DNA of 40,232 bases from a virus, in the IMG/VR virus record IMGVR_UViG_3300037485_000804, positions 1-40,232 of that record; one strand, 5' to 3'. Below the pieces are notes generated by a model. It did no database searches, was not told where the DNA came from, and was given only the letters and a program-made list of their open reading frames with translations. This document shows positions 6,629 to 14,507 of this stretch, one piece after another. Positions within the stretch are counted from its first letter, which is position 1; each line of letters opens with the position of its first letter. Position numbers and translations under genes: made by a program.

Positions 6629-8061
6629 GATGGAATCTCCGCCTCCTTGGTGAATCCGTCTACGCGCTTGATTGCCAACTCGTCGGCCATGTGCCGAACG
6701 AGAGAAGAGAACATCCGATCCGCTTGCTCTGCCTTGCGTTGCAGGTTCTCCAGCACCTTCGCGCCGCCCTCCGTTGTCACGATGTCAACGACCACGGGCC
6801 GCTCTTGTCCGAAACGCCACGATCTCCGCACTGCCTGGTAGTACTGCTCGAACGAGTGCGACGGGAAGAAGGTCATATGGGCGCAGTGCTGCCAGTTGAG
6901 GCCCCACGCTCCAATTTTAGGTTTTATGACAAGGACTCGTGTCTGCCCGTGAGAGAAGGCCAAGAGCCGTTCCTCCTTCTCTTCCAGCGTGTCCGATCCG
7001 CTGACCTGCACTGAGTCATGAATCATCTTGGCGAGCAGGTTCCCCTCGTCGTTGAGATGGCACCAGCAGACCGCCGGCTGTCCGGTATCGTTCACGAGTT
7101 CGGCGGCCATCTCACAGCGTTCCTCGATGGTGCGGCGCTGTTCCTCGCGCTCTTCTTGGAGTCCCTGCACAGGGAGATCGAAAAGCCATCCTGGGCGCGT
7201 CCGTCTCGCCTGGACGATGTGCTGCCGTTCCTCAAGCGCCGGGAGGATGAAGCGGGTGTCGTTGAAGCCTAGGTCAGATGGGCGTCGCATCGCGCGTCCC
7301 CACGAACAGACCCAGCGCCAGAACTGCTCTTCGGCGTGGCCTTTGAAGCGCCACTTTCCTCGATCTCCCCCAGCTGACTGACTCGCCCATCCTGTCCTCT
7401 GCGCCGTCCATCGGCGGACAGGCTTGATCGTGTTCTGATCGTTCTTGAAGAACCGTCCGAGCATGTCCATGTGCCCGAGGTAGCCCAGCGCCTCGCTCGA
7501 CGTACCCAGTTCGATGTAGTCATTCGGGGCCGCCGTCGCCGTGCAGAGTAGGCGGTACTCCAACTTCCGCATGAAGTCCGTCACGATCTGCCGGTGGACC
7601 CCGCTGAAAGACTTGATCGCACTCGACTCGTCGCACACCGCCCCCGCGAAGTCCTGCGAGTTGAAGTGGTGCAGTCGTTCGTAGTTCGTGACCGAGATCC
7701 CCGGACACGCCTCGCCATCCACCGCACGCCGGACTTCGATCCCGAACTTCATGCCCTCTTCGATCGTCTGCGCCCCGACCGCCAGCGGCGTGATGATCAA
7801 CACTGGCCGCCCCGTCTTGCGGACTACGTTCTCTGCCCAGACAAGCTGCATCGGCGTCTTGCCGAGGCCACAGTCCGCGAAGATCGCCCCGCGTCCCTTG
7901 CGACATGCCCACTCGACGAGCGCCGCCTGGAAGTCGAAGAGGAAGTCCGGCATCCACACGGGATCGAACCCGAACTCTCCACCGAGGTGCGTCTTGAGGT
8001 CGAGGAACTCGCGGTACCCGAGAGCCGTTTCATGCCTGCCATCCGTTTCCACCTTGTTCAC
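6619..8061 (-). CDS. SNF2-like superfamily 2 helicase/translocase
   Basis: This 480-residue protein has both RecA-like lobes of an SF2 ATPase: Walker A 'GLGKT' (65-69), motif II 'DESS' (144-147), motif III 'TATAAPND' and a C-terminal motif VI 'QAVRRSWRFGQ'. The pattern matches SNF2-type double-strand translocases common in phage replication regions. GTG 8061 has GGAGG five bases upstream and overlaps the preceding stop (GTGA). It is followed directly by the methyltransferase. A role in replication, recombination or remodelling of phage DNA is inferred. Confidence 0.9.
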   Translation of the reverse strand: MNKVETDGRHETALGYREFLDLKTHLGGEFGFDPVWMPDFLFDFQAALVEWACRKGRGAIFADCGLGKTPMQLVWAENVVRKTGRPVLIITPLAVGAQTIEEGMKFGIEVRRAVDGEACPGISVTNYERLHHFNSQDFAGAVCDESSAIKSFSGVHRQIVTDFMRKLEYRLLCTATAAPNDYIELGTSSEALGYLGHMDMLGRFFKNDQNTIKPVRRWTAQRTGWASQSAGGDRGKWRFKGHAEEQFWRWVCSWGRAMRRPSDLGFNDTRFILPALEERQHIVQARRTRPGWLFDLPVQGLQEEREEQRRTIEERCEMAAELVNDTGQPAVCWCHLNDEGNLLAKMIHDSVQVSGSDTLEEKEERLLAFSHGQTRVLVIKPKIGAWGLNWQHCAHMTFFPSHSFEQYYQAVRRSWRFGQERPVVVDIVTTEGGAKVLENLQRKAEQADRMFSSLVRHMADELAIKRVDGFTKEAEIPSWL

Positions 8062-8306
8062 TCGATCCTCCAGACGCGGACGCCACCGTCCACTTTGCGA
8101 ACGGTGAAGCGCACTCCCTGCTTGTTCCTGTAGTACGGTGCGAGGGACCGCAAGCTCTTCAGAACGTCGGGACGACCACCCAAGTACGGCACGAAGAACG
8201 AGTCCCCTACATCCATAGACGTGAACGGATACACTCGTTGCCCGTGCCCTCCGGCGTTGCTGTGATCTGGCACCGGTATCCCCTTGTCGACTGGTATCGT
8301 ATTCAT
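8058..8306 (-). CDS. Small phage protein at head of leaderless transcript
   Basis: This 82-residue protein has the pattern 'YPFTSMDVGDSFFVP' and C-terminal 'RFTVRKVDGGVRVWRIE', seen in small early phage proteins of unknown function. It is basic overall, with no cysteines or membrane segment. ATG 8306 lies only six bases after the -10 box of a good promoter and has no ribosome site, so it is probably translated from a leaderless mRNA. Its stop overlaps the helicase start (GTGA), so it leads the helicase, methyltransferase, MazG-like and terminase operon. Confidence 0.75.
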   Translation of the reverse strand: MNTIPVDKGIPVPDHSNAGGHGQRVYPFTSMDVGDSFFVPYLGGRPDVLKSLRSLAPYYRNKQGVRFTVRKVDGGVRVWRIE

Positions 8307-8312
8307 GCCGGC

Positions 8313-8341
8313 ATCTTACGTCTTGGTATTCACCCTGTCAA
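8313..8341 (-). promoter_or_regulatory. Promoter predicted to give a leaderless mRNA
   Basis: On the minus strand a perfect TTGACA -35 box (8341-8336) is followed by a 17-bp spacer and a TAAGAT -10 box (8318-8313). The ATG of the next gene starts at 8306, seven bases after the -10 box, which is where transcription normally begins. There is no Shine-Dalgarno sequence between them. Confidence 0.75.
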
Positions 8342-8395
8342 GCGTCATCGTTTCGCGTCCCTTTGTGGGCTGTTCTGCCCACCGTTTTTCCCCAT

Positions 8396-8573
8396 CCCAA
8401 AGACCCCTATACAGAGACCCTCTTTGGGTCTCTTCTGTCTATAGGCCAATCCAAAGACTCTTTGGGACGCAGTACGTTGCTACAGTACGCTCGTTGACCT
8501 TGTTCGCTAGGCAGGCAACCCAAAGGCACTCCACGTCTTTGGGTTCGGGCCGTGAATCCAAAGACGTCTTTGG
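8396..8573. repeat. Array of four CCAAAGA/TCTTTGG dyads
   Basis: Within the 315-base gap between the primase stop (8622) and the promoter at 8341 there are four inverted repeats built on the same half-site. They are 8396-8403 with 8421-8428; 8451-8456 with 8460-8465; 8517-8525 with 8537-8545; and a perfect 16-bp palindrome at 8558-8573. A further 8-bp stem, 8413-8420 with 8426-8433, is nested in the first. Nothing else is visible in the gap. Replication origin, operator cluster or RNA hairpins are all possible. Its position next to the primase-helicase gene and upstream of a promoter favours an origin or a regulator-binding region. Confidence 0.75.
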
Positions 8574-8621
8574 GGTAGCTAGACCTCGCAACACTACGCG
8601 CGTTGCTATCGTTTCTCGCCA

Positions 8622-10670
8622 TCACAGGTTGCTCCAGTCTTTGGCTTCGTGATCGGCGACCAAGGCACCCCAGTACCCTCGGTCGAGGCGTGCGACGAGG
8701 TGCTTTCCACGGAGATACGTCAAGGTCGCGCTGATCTTGTTCTGCTCTACTCCTAGCGCCTCTGACATCTGCTTCGGGCTTTGCTTTCCGTTCTCAGTCA
8801 GGTGGTGAACGATCCTAGTCGTCAGGCTTCTGGCGCTTTCCATTGAAGGCAGAGCCGCCACGTCCTCACGAGTCACGGCAACCGAGTCTGGCGAGAAGGT
8901 GAATCGGAACCCAAGCGGACGCTCACGCCGTCCGTAGTTCATCTTCTTGTGAACGAGTCCGACGAGGATCGTGTCCTCTTCGTCTTCCTGATCGCGGCGA
9001 ATCTCCCAGAGAGACCGCGTGAGGAACTGGAAGACGCCGGACCCAAAGACAGACGCGCCCGCCGTGTTCGCGGTGTGCTTGGGCGCGTGGCCGATGAGGA
9101 GAGACGTTGCTCCGAAGGATCTCAGAGCGGTGAACAGTTCGTTCGCTACCTGGGGAGAAGACGGATCTCCACCAGCCGCGGGAATCAGGCTGTCCACGAT
9201 GATGAGGTCCGGCGTCCCCTTCACGCTGGCCTTGATCGCGTCCACGTCAGAGAAGAGCGGTCGTGTGCATCGGCGGTACTGGAATGGAACCGTCGGGAGA
9301 TTCATGCCGCGCTGTAGCATGTTCAGTCGTTCGCGCACTACGTCTCCCGTGCCCTCCCAGTCGAGATAGAGGAGCGACTTCAGCGGTGCGTCTATCCGTA
9401 GCCCTAGCGCCTCAGCTTCCTTCGATCCAGAGACGGCGAGGTACGTGATCAGGAGAGCGAGGTATGACTTCGCGGTCCCTTCCTGCCCGAATAGGATCAC
9501 CGGATGATGCTCGATCAACAGAGGCCAGAGTGCGAACCGCGTCGCCGCTACTTGCTGGCCGGCGAGGATGTCTTCGACTGGCTCCCCGCCCTGAACGTAG
9601 GTTGTCACGACCGAGCATAGGAACTCGATCATCTGATCCCAGTTGAGTTCGGACACCTTCTTGGCAAGGTCGGTAGCCAACTCGGTGCGTGATCGTAGGG
9701 CCGTGAACGTGAACTGCGCCGCGCGGAGTGATCGCGCCGTGCCTGGGAGAGTCGTCTCGATGGAAAGGTGCCCCGCGATGCGCCCGTCCGAGTGTTCCTT
9801 CAGGCCGCGCGCCTCGGCCTTGACCTGCTTTGCAATCCATTCGACTGTCACGGTACGGTCGCGCTTCGTCACGAGTGGAGCGGTCAGATCCTCTTCAATC
9901 AACTCGCGGACCAAACTCGAAGATGTTGCCTCTCCTGATTGTGCGGATCGTACCAGTTGCGCGATACGTTCTCTCGTCGTATCTGCAGCATCACCTTTGT
10001 CTGGAGCGTCTTGCCATGAGACCCACCGGATAGATGCGCCCTCAAGTACCTTGGCGATCTTGTCCATGTGCTTGCGTCCTTCGATGTCGTTGTCCGGCCA
10101 AAAGACAAGATCGAAGCGCGATAGGTGAGTAAGGATCTGTGGAACTGGAGTCGTTGCAGCTCCACAGACAGTCCCCACGGCAACGAAGCCAGCAGCCCGG
10201 ACTGCGTCTGTCGCCTTCTCTCCCTCGCACAGGACGACCGTAGCACCATCAGGGAGCTCCTTGAGAAGCTCGGTGCCGTATAGGGGCATGTTCACGATCC
10301 CGAACTTCTTCAGCCCCTTCGTGCCATCCTTCTCCCACCAGATTTTCTTCTCTTCTCCGGGAGAGTCCGCCCTCCAGTGTGCCGCGATCAACTTTCCTTC
10401 CATGTCGCGGATGTCCCAATGCCTTTCGAGGCGACCGGAGTCGGTTTCAACGAACAGGTCAGACATCGTGGTATGCGCCGCCGCGACGATGGACTCCGGC
10501 GAGCAGCCAGAGAAGCACTTCAGGAGGACTTGCCCGTTATCCCCGCGCCCGATACTGAGACTCGGATTCTTGTCATCGTGGGCTGGACATCGTGCCATCC
10601 ACTGATCTGTCCCGGACGCCTTGACGTCCTTCAACAGACCGAGGAAGGCTCGGACTGGATCTGTTCCCAT
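8622..10670 (-). CDS. Primase-helicase with C-terminal winged helix
   Basis: This 682-residue replication protein starts at ATG 10670, with GGAGG six bases upstream. Its order is: a CHC2-type zinc finger (C28, H31, C52, C56); a TOPRIM catalytic core with 'CEGEK' (E149) and 'WPDND' (D193, D195); a linker; then a RecA-like ATPase with Walker A 'GQEGTAKS' (395-402) and Walker B 'DLIIVDSL'; and a C-terminal winged-helix region ('SPKQMSEALGVEQNKI'). It should synthesise primers and, probably, unwind DNA. No polymerase gene is present, so it probably recruits the host replisome. It has its own promoter and a structured leader. The winged helix might recognise the dyad array just downstream. Confidence 0.92.
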   Translation of the reverse strand: MGTDPVRAFLGLLKDVKASGTDQWMARCPAHDDKNPSLSIGRGDNGQVLLKCFSGCSPESIVAAAHTTMSDLFVETDSGRLERHWDIRDMEGKLIAAHWRADSPGEEKKIWWEKDGTKGLKKFGIVNMPLYGTELLKELPDGATVVLCEGEKATDAVRAAGFVAVGTVCGAATTPVPQILTHLSRFDLVFWPDNDIEGRKHMDKIAKVLEGASIRWVSWQDAPDKGDAADTTRERIAQLVRSAQSGEATSSSLVRELIEEDLTAPLVTKRDRTVTVEWIAKQVKAEARGLKEHSDGRIAGHLSIETTLPGTARSLRAAQFTFTALRSRTELATDLAKKVSELNWDQMIEFLCSVVTTYVQGGEPVEDILAGQQVAATRFALWPLLIEHHPVILFGQEGTAKSYLALLITYLAVSGSKEAEALGLRIDAPLKSLLYLDWEGTGDVVRERLNMLQRGMNLPTVPFQYRRCTRPLFSDVDAIKASVKGTPDLIIVDSLIPAAGGDPSSPQVANELFTALRSFGATSLLIGHAPKHTANTAGASVFGSGVFQFLTRSLWEIRRDQEDEEDTILVGLVHKKMNYGRRERPLGFRFTFSPDSVAVTREDVAALPSMESARSLTTRIVHHLTENGKQSPKQMSEALGVEQNKISATLTYLRGKHLVARLDRGYWGALVADHEAKDWSNL

Positions 10671-10696
10671 ACTTCCCTCCGTTGCGCGTGAGGAAT

Positions 10697-10751
10697 GCGG
10701 GGCCTTCCGCCGTCGCAACGACGGCACCAGGGCCGCGGCTTCCGGCCCCGC
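10697..10751 (-). ncRNA. Structured 5' leader of the primase-helicase mRNA
   Basis: Between the promoter (10789-10760) and ATG 10670 lies a 55-base element. It has an 8-bp outer stem (10697-10704 with 10744-10751) and, inside it, a 7-bp hairpin with a 3-base loop (10709-10715 with 10719-10725). An alternative stem, 10731-10735 with 10743-10747, would compete with the outer one. No U run follows. It could be an attenuator or regulatory leader. I do not recognise it as a known riboswitch. Confidence 0.5.
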
Positions 10752-10759
10752 TTGTCTCT

Positions 10760-10789
10760 ATCCTACGCCTTCTCCCCTCCCGTAGTCAA
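10760..10789 (-). promoter_or_regulatory. Promoter of the primase-helicase gene
   Basis: On the minus strand a TTGACT -35 box (10789-10784), an 18-bp spacer and a TAGGAT -10 box (10765-10760). The same TAGGAT box and 18-bp spacing occur at 16157-16128, so the two may be co-regulated. The -35 box begins three bases after the upstream gene's stop codon. Confidence 0.6.
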
Positions 10790-10791
10790 TC

Positions 10792-11229
10792 TCAGCCGAG
10801 GCGGACCTCGAGCCGCATGAAGTGCCACTGATCCGGCCACCACGATGGCGGACTCCACATCTTCGCGTCGTTCTCGGCAGGCTGCGCCCAGTTCGGATCA
10901 TGCCCCCAGTAGTCCATCGTCAGGAAGGCGCTCGCAGGGTACCAGCCCAGGCCGAGCGCGTGGAACTGCGCGACGTGGTTGCGTTCGTGATAGAGGATGT
11001 ACGGGCGCTCTTCGGGGTTCGTCGCCGAGTCGATCCAGATGGTGGAGCCGAATGTGCAGGCGCTTGCCGGCGCGCCGGGTGCGATCACAACGAACGTCGG
11101 ATCGAGGAAGAGCGTCAGACGCACGGGCGTCGCCTCGAAGCCGATGCGCCAGTCATGAACCTCGACGGCACTCGGGCCGGCGATCGATAGCGCGAAGACG
11201 AAACACGCGACGGATAGAATCCAGTTCAT
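10792..11229 (-). CDS. Secreted protein with HExxH motif
   Basis: This 145-residue protein has a clear signal peptide (hydrophobic 3-19, Ala-Gly-Pro-Ser-Ala cleavage region) and a motif 'YHERNHVAQ' whose H81-E82-x-x-H85 matches zincin metallopeptidases. A third ligand is not obvious; Asp or His in 'DYWGHDPN' could serve. Many Trp and Pro residues lie in the C-terminal half. Its ATG overlaps the radical SAM stop (ATGA) with GGAGGA upstream, so the two are translationally coupled. It would act in the periplasm or outside the cell. It could be a peptidase used in lysis or one acting on the radical SAM product; neither is shown. It is short for a typical peptidase. Confidence 0.6.
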   Translation of the reverse strand: MNWILSVACFVFALSIAGPSAVEVHDWRIGFEATPVRLTLFLDPTFVVIAPGAPASACTFGSTIWIDSATNPEERPYILYHERNHVAQFHALGLGWYPASAFLTMDYWGHDPNWAQPAENDAKMWSPPSWWPDQWHFMRLEVRLG

Positions 11230-12230
11230 CGTTCCTCCATCCTTGATTCGTGAATACGAGCCCACTCGTTGTTGTAGTCGATGCACACGTCCAGGCAGTT
11301 CGCCTTGCAGATCGGGTCGTCTTGCGTGTTGTGCGTCGCGGCCCAGTTCGCCCTGTCCGCTCGCATCCCGATTCCGACAGGGCCGATCGGATTACCTCCC
11401 TCCCGCATGTAGATCACGCAGGGGAAGTGGAACCGCCCCGCGATAACGCTGTCATCCAGCGCAAGAGCGCACCTATCAGAGTCCGTCTTCTGAAGGCCCC
11501 GAACATTGCGACCGCTTGCGATGTGTCCCGCCCTGTATGCCAGGATCGGGTGCGCCGCGATGATCTCCGGGGCCACCTCATTGACTGCGCTTAGAACGCC
11601 GTCCCACTGAGCCGCAGAGATGATCCTGATGTCTGCGACCCCGAGGCTGTGCGCGAACTCGATAACGCGCGGCAACTCCGGTAGGGTTTTCTCCGTGGCA
11701 ACGATCCCAACGGTGACATACGTTCGCTTGGAGATCGTCTCGATGTTGTAGACAAGCCTATCCCAGTCATCCTCAACCGTGAGCCCGCGCCCGGACATCT
11801 CCTGCGCCCCGGAGGCGCAACAAGCGTCAAGGGAGATCGAGAAGTCATTCACCCCTGCAGCTAGAAGCTCAACGTACTTGATGAGCTTGGCCGAACCGTT
11901 CGTCGAGACCGCTATCCTCTTCACTCCTCCGGCTCGCGCCATTTCCACAAGTTCAACCATGTGCGGGTACATCGTCGGCTCGCCGCCAGAGAAACGCACA
12001 TTCCTGAGCCCCCCACGAATCCACTCGCCGAGCGCGAGGCGAGCGAACTCCACGCCCATCTCACCTGCACAGTCTGGACGAAGACCCCGGCAATACGGGC
12101 AGGAGAAGTTGCACTTGTCGGTGACGATGAGTTCACACCGCCACATAGGTGACGTGGCTGAACTTCCTTCCGCGCGGAGATTCTCCATCGTGTAGAATCC
12201 GCACTTCGATAGATCGATCCTTCCCATCAT
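11226..12230 (-). CDS. Radical SAM protein with C-terminal cysteine (SPASM-like) region
   Basis: This 334-residue enzyme has the CxxxCxxC cluster motif at C40, C44 and C47 ('DKCNFSCPYC'), a 'SGGEP' SAM-binding motif (81-85) and 'ISLDA' later in the barrel. C-terminal cysteines in 'DRCAL', 'HFPCV' and C308-x3-C312-x3-C316 resemble a SPASM or twitch region that holds extra iron-sulfur clusters, as in peptide-modifying radical SAM enzymes. ATG 12230 is preferred over the longer frame because AGGA lies just upstream. It is coupled by ATGA to the HExxH gene. The substrate is unknown; a peptide modification role is inferred only from the SPASM-like tail. Confidence 0.85.
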   Translation of the reverse strand: MMGRIDLSKCGFYTMENLRAEGSSATSPMWRCELIVTDKCNFSCPYCRGLRPDCAGEMGVEFARLALGEWIRGGLRNVRFSGGEPTMYPHMVELVEMARAGGVKRIAVSTNGSAKLIKYVELLAAGVNDFSISLDACCASGAQEMSGRGLTVEDDWDRLVYNIETISKRTYVTVGIVATEKTLPELPRVIEFAHSLGVADIRIISAAQWDGVLSAVNEVAPEIIAAHPILAYRAGHIASGRNVRGLQKTDSDRCALALDDSVIAGRFHFPCVIYMREGGNPIGPVGIGMRADRANWAATHNTQDDPICKANCLDVCIDYNNEWARIHESRMEER

Positions 12231-12244
12231 GCTTCCTTGCCTCC

Positions 12245-12595
12245 TCAGTCCCTTGGATCGGGACCAATTACCGGTCTCCACTCTTCCGGCTCGTTGACCG
12301 CCATCACAAAGTTCGGCTTGGCGGAGTGCTCTCCGTAGACCTCCGCCTCTTCGGGGAGAGTGAACGGGCCGATGACTTGCTGCACGCCGTTCTCAAGACT
12401 GCCGACCACGTCTGTCATCACCGCGATGTTCTCGTCCTTCTCCGCGAGTTCGGCGCGGAGAGAGGCCTTCTCTCTTGCCTCTAGTTGGATCGGTGCGGTT
12501 CCCGCTTCCAGGCACTCAGGGCATTCAGATGGGAGGTCCACGTCGTCGTCCCATTCTCCGTGTATCGCACACCAGCGCGTGATGTAGCTACTCAT
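12245..12595 (-). CDS. Small zinc-ribbon-like protein
   Basis: This 116-residue protein starts at ATG 12595, with GGAGGTGG upstream. The N-terminus has C9-x2-H12 and C25-x2-C28, a four-ligand zinc-ribbon-like arrangement. The centre is a coiled coil ('REKASLRAELAEKDENIAVM') and the rest is acidic. The coiled-coil segment resembles the 'RAELAEKDARIERL' stretch in the next upstream gene, so the two may share ancestry or pair with each other. Function unknown. Confidence 0.65.
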   Translation of the reverse strand: MSSYITRWCAIHGEWDDDVDLPSECPECLEAGTAPIQLEAREKASLRAELAEKDENIAVMTDVVGSLENGVQQVIGPFTLPEEAEVYGEHSAKPNFVMAVNEPEEWRPVIGPDPRD

Positions 12596-12992
12596 GCTCC
12601 ACCTCCAAGGCCGCGTCAATGGTGGCGAGCGCGGCGTACAGATCGTCCCATCGAGCAGGCCACGCATATCGCCCTGCCTCGGCATAGTCCATCCCGGTAA
12701 GTGGATGCGCTTGCGCGATCTCTAGCAGCGTTTCCAGCGTTATTGGGGCCACCCTTGTAGTGGTCGGGGCGCCGGAGAGGGCGGCTACGGCGATCTTGTG
12801 AGACGCTCCTAGCCTACCGAATGAGCCACCCAGAATCTCTTGGTGACGCTTGATGTGTTCCAGCGCCGCCGTGAGCCTTTCGATCCGCGCGTCCTTCTCC
12901 GCGAGTTCGGCGCGGGCCGATGCCTTGACAACGTGGTTGTCGATGTCGCCGTGATCGACTAGCTCGATGGCCTTCTCGATCCAACTTCCCAT
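12588..12992 (-). CDS. Hypothetical coiled-coil protein
   Basis: This 134-residue protein starts at ATG 12992, which overlaps the RecA-like gene's stop (TGATG), with AAGGAGG upstream. It has a central coiled coil ('RAELAEKDARIERLTAALEH') and a C-terminal helical part with many Ala and Trp. The family is unknown. Coupling to the Sak4-like gene suggests an accessory role in replication or recombination, but nothing in the sequence proves it. Confidence 0.65.
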   Translation of the reverse strand: MGSWIEKAIELVDHGDIDNHVVKASARAELAEKDARIERLTAALEHIKRHQEILGGSFGRLGASHKIAVAALSGAPTTTRVAPITLETLLEIAQAHPLTGMDYAEAGRYAWPARWDDLYAALATIDAALEVEHE

Positions 12993-14146
12993 CACGCCTC
13001 CTTGCTCTGATCTGCGAATGGGTTCTCGTCGCTCGGCACCGGCAGATCCGCCTTGACCGCCGCGACCTTCGCGTACACGTCGCTCGCATCGTCCTTGAGA
13101 AGCGGAAGCGAACCGCGCAGCACCGCGAGGCCGCGCTCCAGTTCCGGCAGCTTCGACTCGCTGACCTTCGTCCACGAGCGGGTCTCGAAGATCGCATGAA
13201 CGAGGTCAGTCTTCGTCGTCTTCGAGTCCTTGTCCTGGCCGGGATAAGCGCGCTTCAACTCCTCCTCGATCTCCTCCAAGCAGATCGTTCGCGCCTTCTC
13301 GATCCTCTGCATAGCCTCCGAGTTCGACGAGAAGAGCGGTGCGCTCGTCTTCGTGTCCACCCCAAGGTGCTTGCCGCCGAGGTTCAACGCCTGGAAGTGC
13401 GGCTCGAACGTCGCGTAGTCGGGGAAGTCGAACTCCATGCCGTTCAGCACGTCGGCGCGATCCTTGATCACGGTCGCCCGGATGATGCGATCCGACGAGA
13501 TGCGGATGCCGGAGCGTTCCTTCTTGTTCTTCGCCTCACGGAGTGCGTCTTGGCTCGCCGTCATCGACTCCATCTGGAGAACGAGCGACGGCTCGTAGCC
13601 GAACTCCTTCTCGGCTCGCATCCGCGTGCCCGTCTTCGTGATCTCCCGGCGTCCCTGATCGTCGAAGAAGTCCTCGTACTCATCCTGCGAACGCCCGCAG
13701 ACGATGATGTGCGCGTGCGCGTTCACGAACGGCGTGGCGTATCCCTTCCTCCACTCGTCCTTGATCACGGCCCAGTCCTCGAACTGGAGCCGCGTCCGCT
13801 TCATCTTCTCTGCGAATGCCGTCCGAATCTCGTCCCAAAAGTGCGACACCGAGTCGATCACGAGGACCGCTCCAGCGGCCTCCGCTTCCTCGATAGCCGG
13901 GGCAAGCGTTCGGAATGCCCTCGTCTTCAACTGGAGGAACGGAACGCCCTCCTGCTTCATCCTGGCGACGAAGAAGTCCGAGCCGGTCTCCGTGTCAACG
14001 AAGGCGATCGGTGCCGTCTTCTCGGTCAACCGTGCCAGCCCCACCGCAATCTTCATTGCCGTGGTTGTCTTCCCGCTTCCCTGCGGCCCGTAGAGCCCCA
14101 CCTTACCGAACGCCAGCAGGTTCTCCGCTTCCTGGAATAGCTTCAC
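12992..14146 (-). CDS. RecA-like AAA ATPase (Sak4-type)
   Basis: This 384-residue P-loop protein has Walker A 'GPQGSGKTT' (20-28) and Walker B 'AVLVIDSV' (93-100), with an early sensor region 'FVDTETGSD'. The architecture matches phage AAA_24/Sak4-type single-strand annealing ATPases, which act in replication-coupled recombination. The C-terminal 120 residues are charged and helical and end in 'ENPFADQ', which recalls the acidic tips that SSB-like proteins use for contacts. GTG 14146 has GGAGG upstream. It lies in the early region with the primase. Confidence 0.85.
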   Translation of the reverse strand: MKLFQEAENLLAFGKVGLYGPQGSGKTTTAMKIAVGLARLTEKTAPIAFVDTETGSDFFVARMKQEGVPFLQLKTRAFRTLAPAIEEAEAAGAVLVIDSVSHFWDEIRTAFAEKMKRTRLQFEDWAVIKDEWRKGYATPFVNAHAHIIVCGRSQDEYEDFFDDQGRREITKTGTRMRAEKEFGYEPSLVLQMESMTASQDALREAKNKKERSGIRISSDRIIRATVIKDRADVLNGMEFDFPDYATFEPHFQALNLGGKHLGVDTKTSAPLFSSNSEAMQRIEKARTICLEEIEEELKRAYPGQDKDSKTTKTDLVHAIFETRSWTKVSESKLPELERGLAVLRGSLPLLKDDASDVYAKVAAVKADLPVPSDENPFADQSKEA

Positions 14147-14156
14147 CTCGCGCCTC

Positions 14157-14507
14157 CTATCTGTGTCCGTAGTGTTCGATGATCTTGATCGCTTCGTCCG
14201 ACGGACCGTCTGTCTTCTTCGTTCTCCACTCCTTGATGCTAGTTGCCGACCAGGGTAGATCGAGTTTCAGTAGCTGACGCGCGGCATTGTAGGCTTTCTG
14301 GCGAGACGGATAGCGCCCAGCCGCCATTCCTGTCCCGATGTGCGTCAACGTCAGGCCATCAAGTGTTTCGTCTGCTAGGCCGAAGACACCGTCGCAGATG
14401 ATCGTCCCCTCGATCGTGCGCCACTTCTTGTACGGCGCTCCTGTCCGCTTTGAGTAGGCGAGCACGTTGATCTTGTACTCGCCCGGTGTTGGGTTCACGC
14501 TCTGCAT
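14157..14507 (-). CDS. Hypothetical protein
   Basis: This 116-residue basic protein starts at ATG 14507 with GAGGAGG upstream. It alternates strands and helices ('EYKINVLAYSKRTG', 'YNAARQLLKLDLPW') without recognised motifs. It lies directly upstream of the Sak4-like ATPase in the same operon. Confidence 0.65.
   Translation of the reverse strand: MQSVNPTPGEYKINVLAYSKRTGAPYKKWRTIEGTIICDGVFGLADETLDGLTLTHIGTGMAAGRYPSRQKAYNAARQLLKLDLPWSATSIKEWRTKKTDGPSDEAIKIIEHYGHR

Noticed and set aside
8407-8625. 72-codon minus-strand frame over the CCAAAGA dyad array
   Set aside because: Its sequence is low in typical protein features, it is made of the repeats themselves, and it has no ribosome site. The dyads explain the region better.
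13196-14140. 314-codon plus-strand frame antisense to the Sak4-like gene
   Set aside because: It is Leu/Arg/His-rich mirror sequence with no initiation signals.
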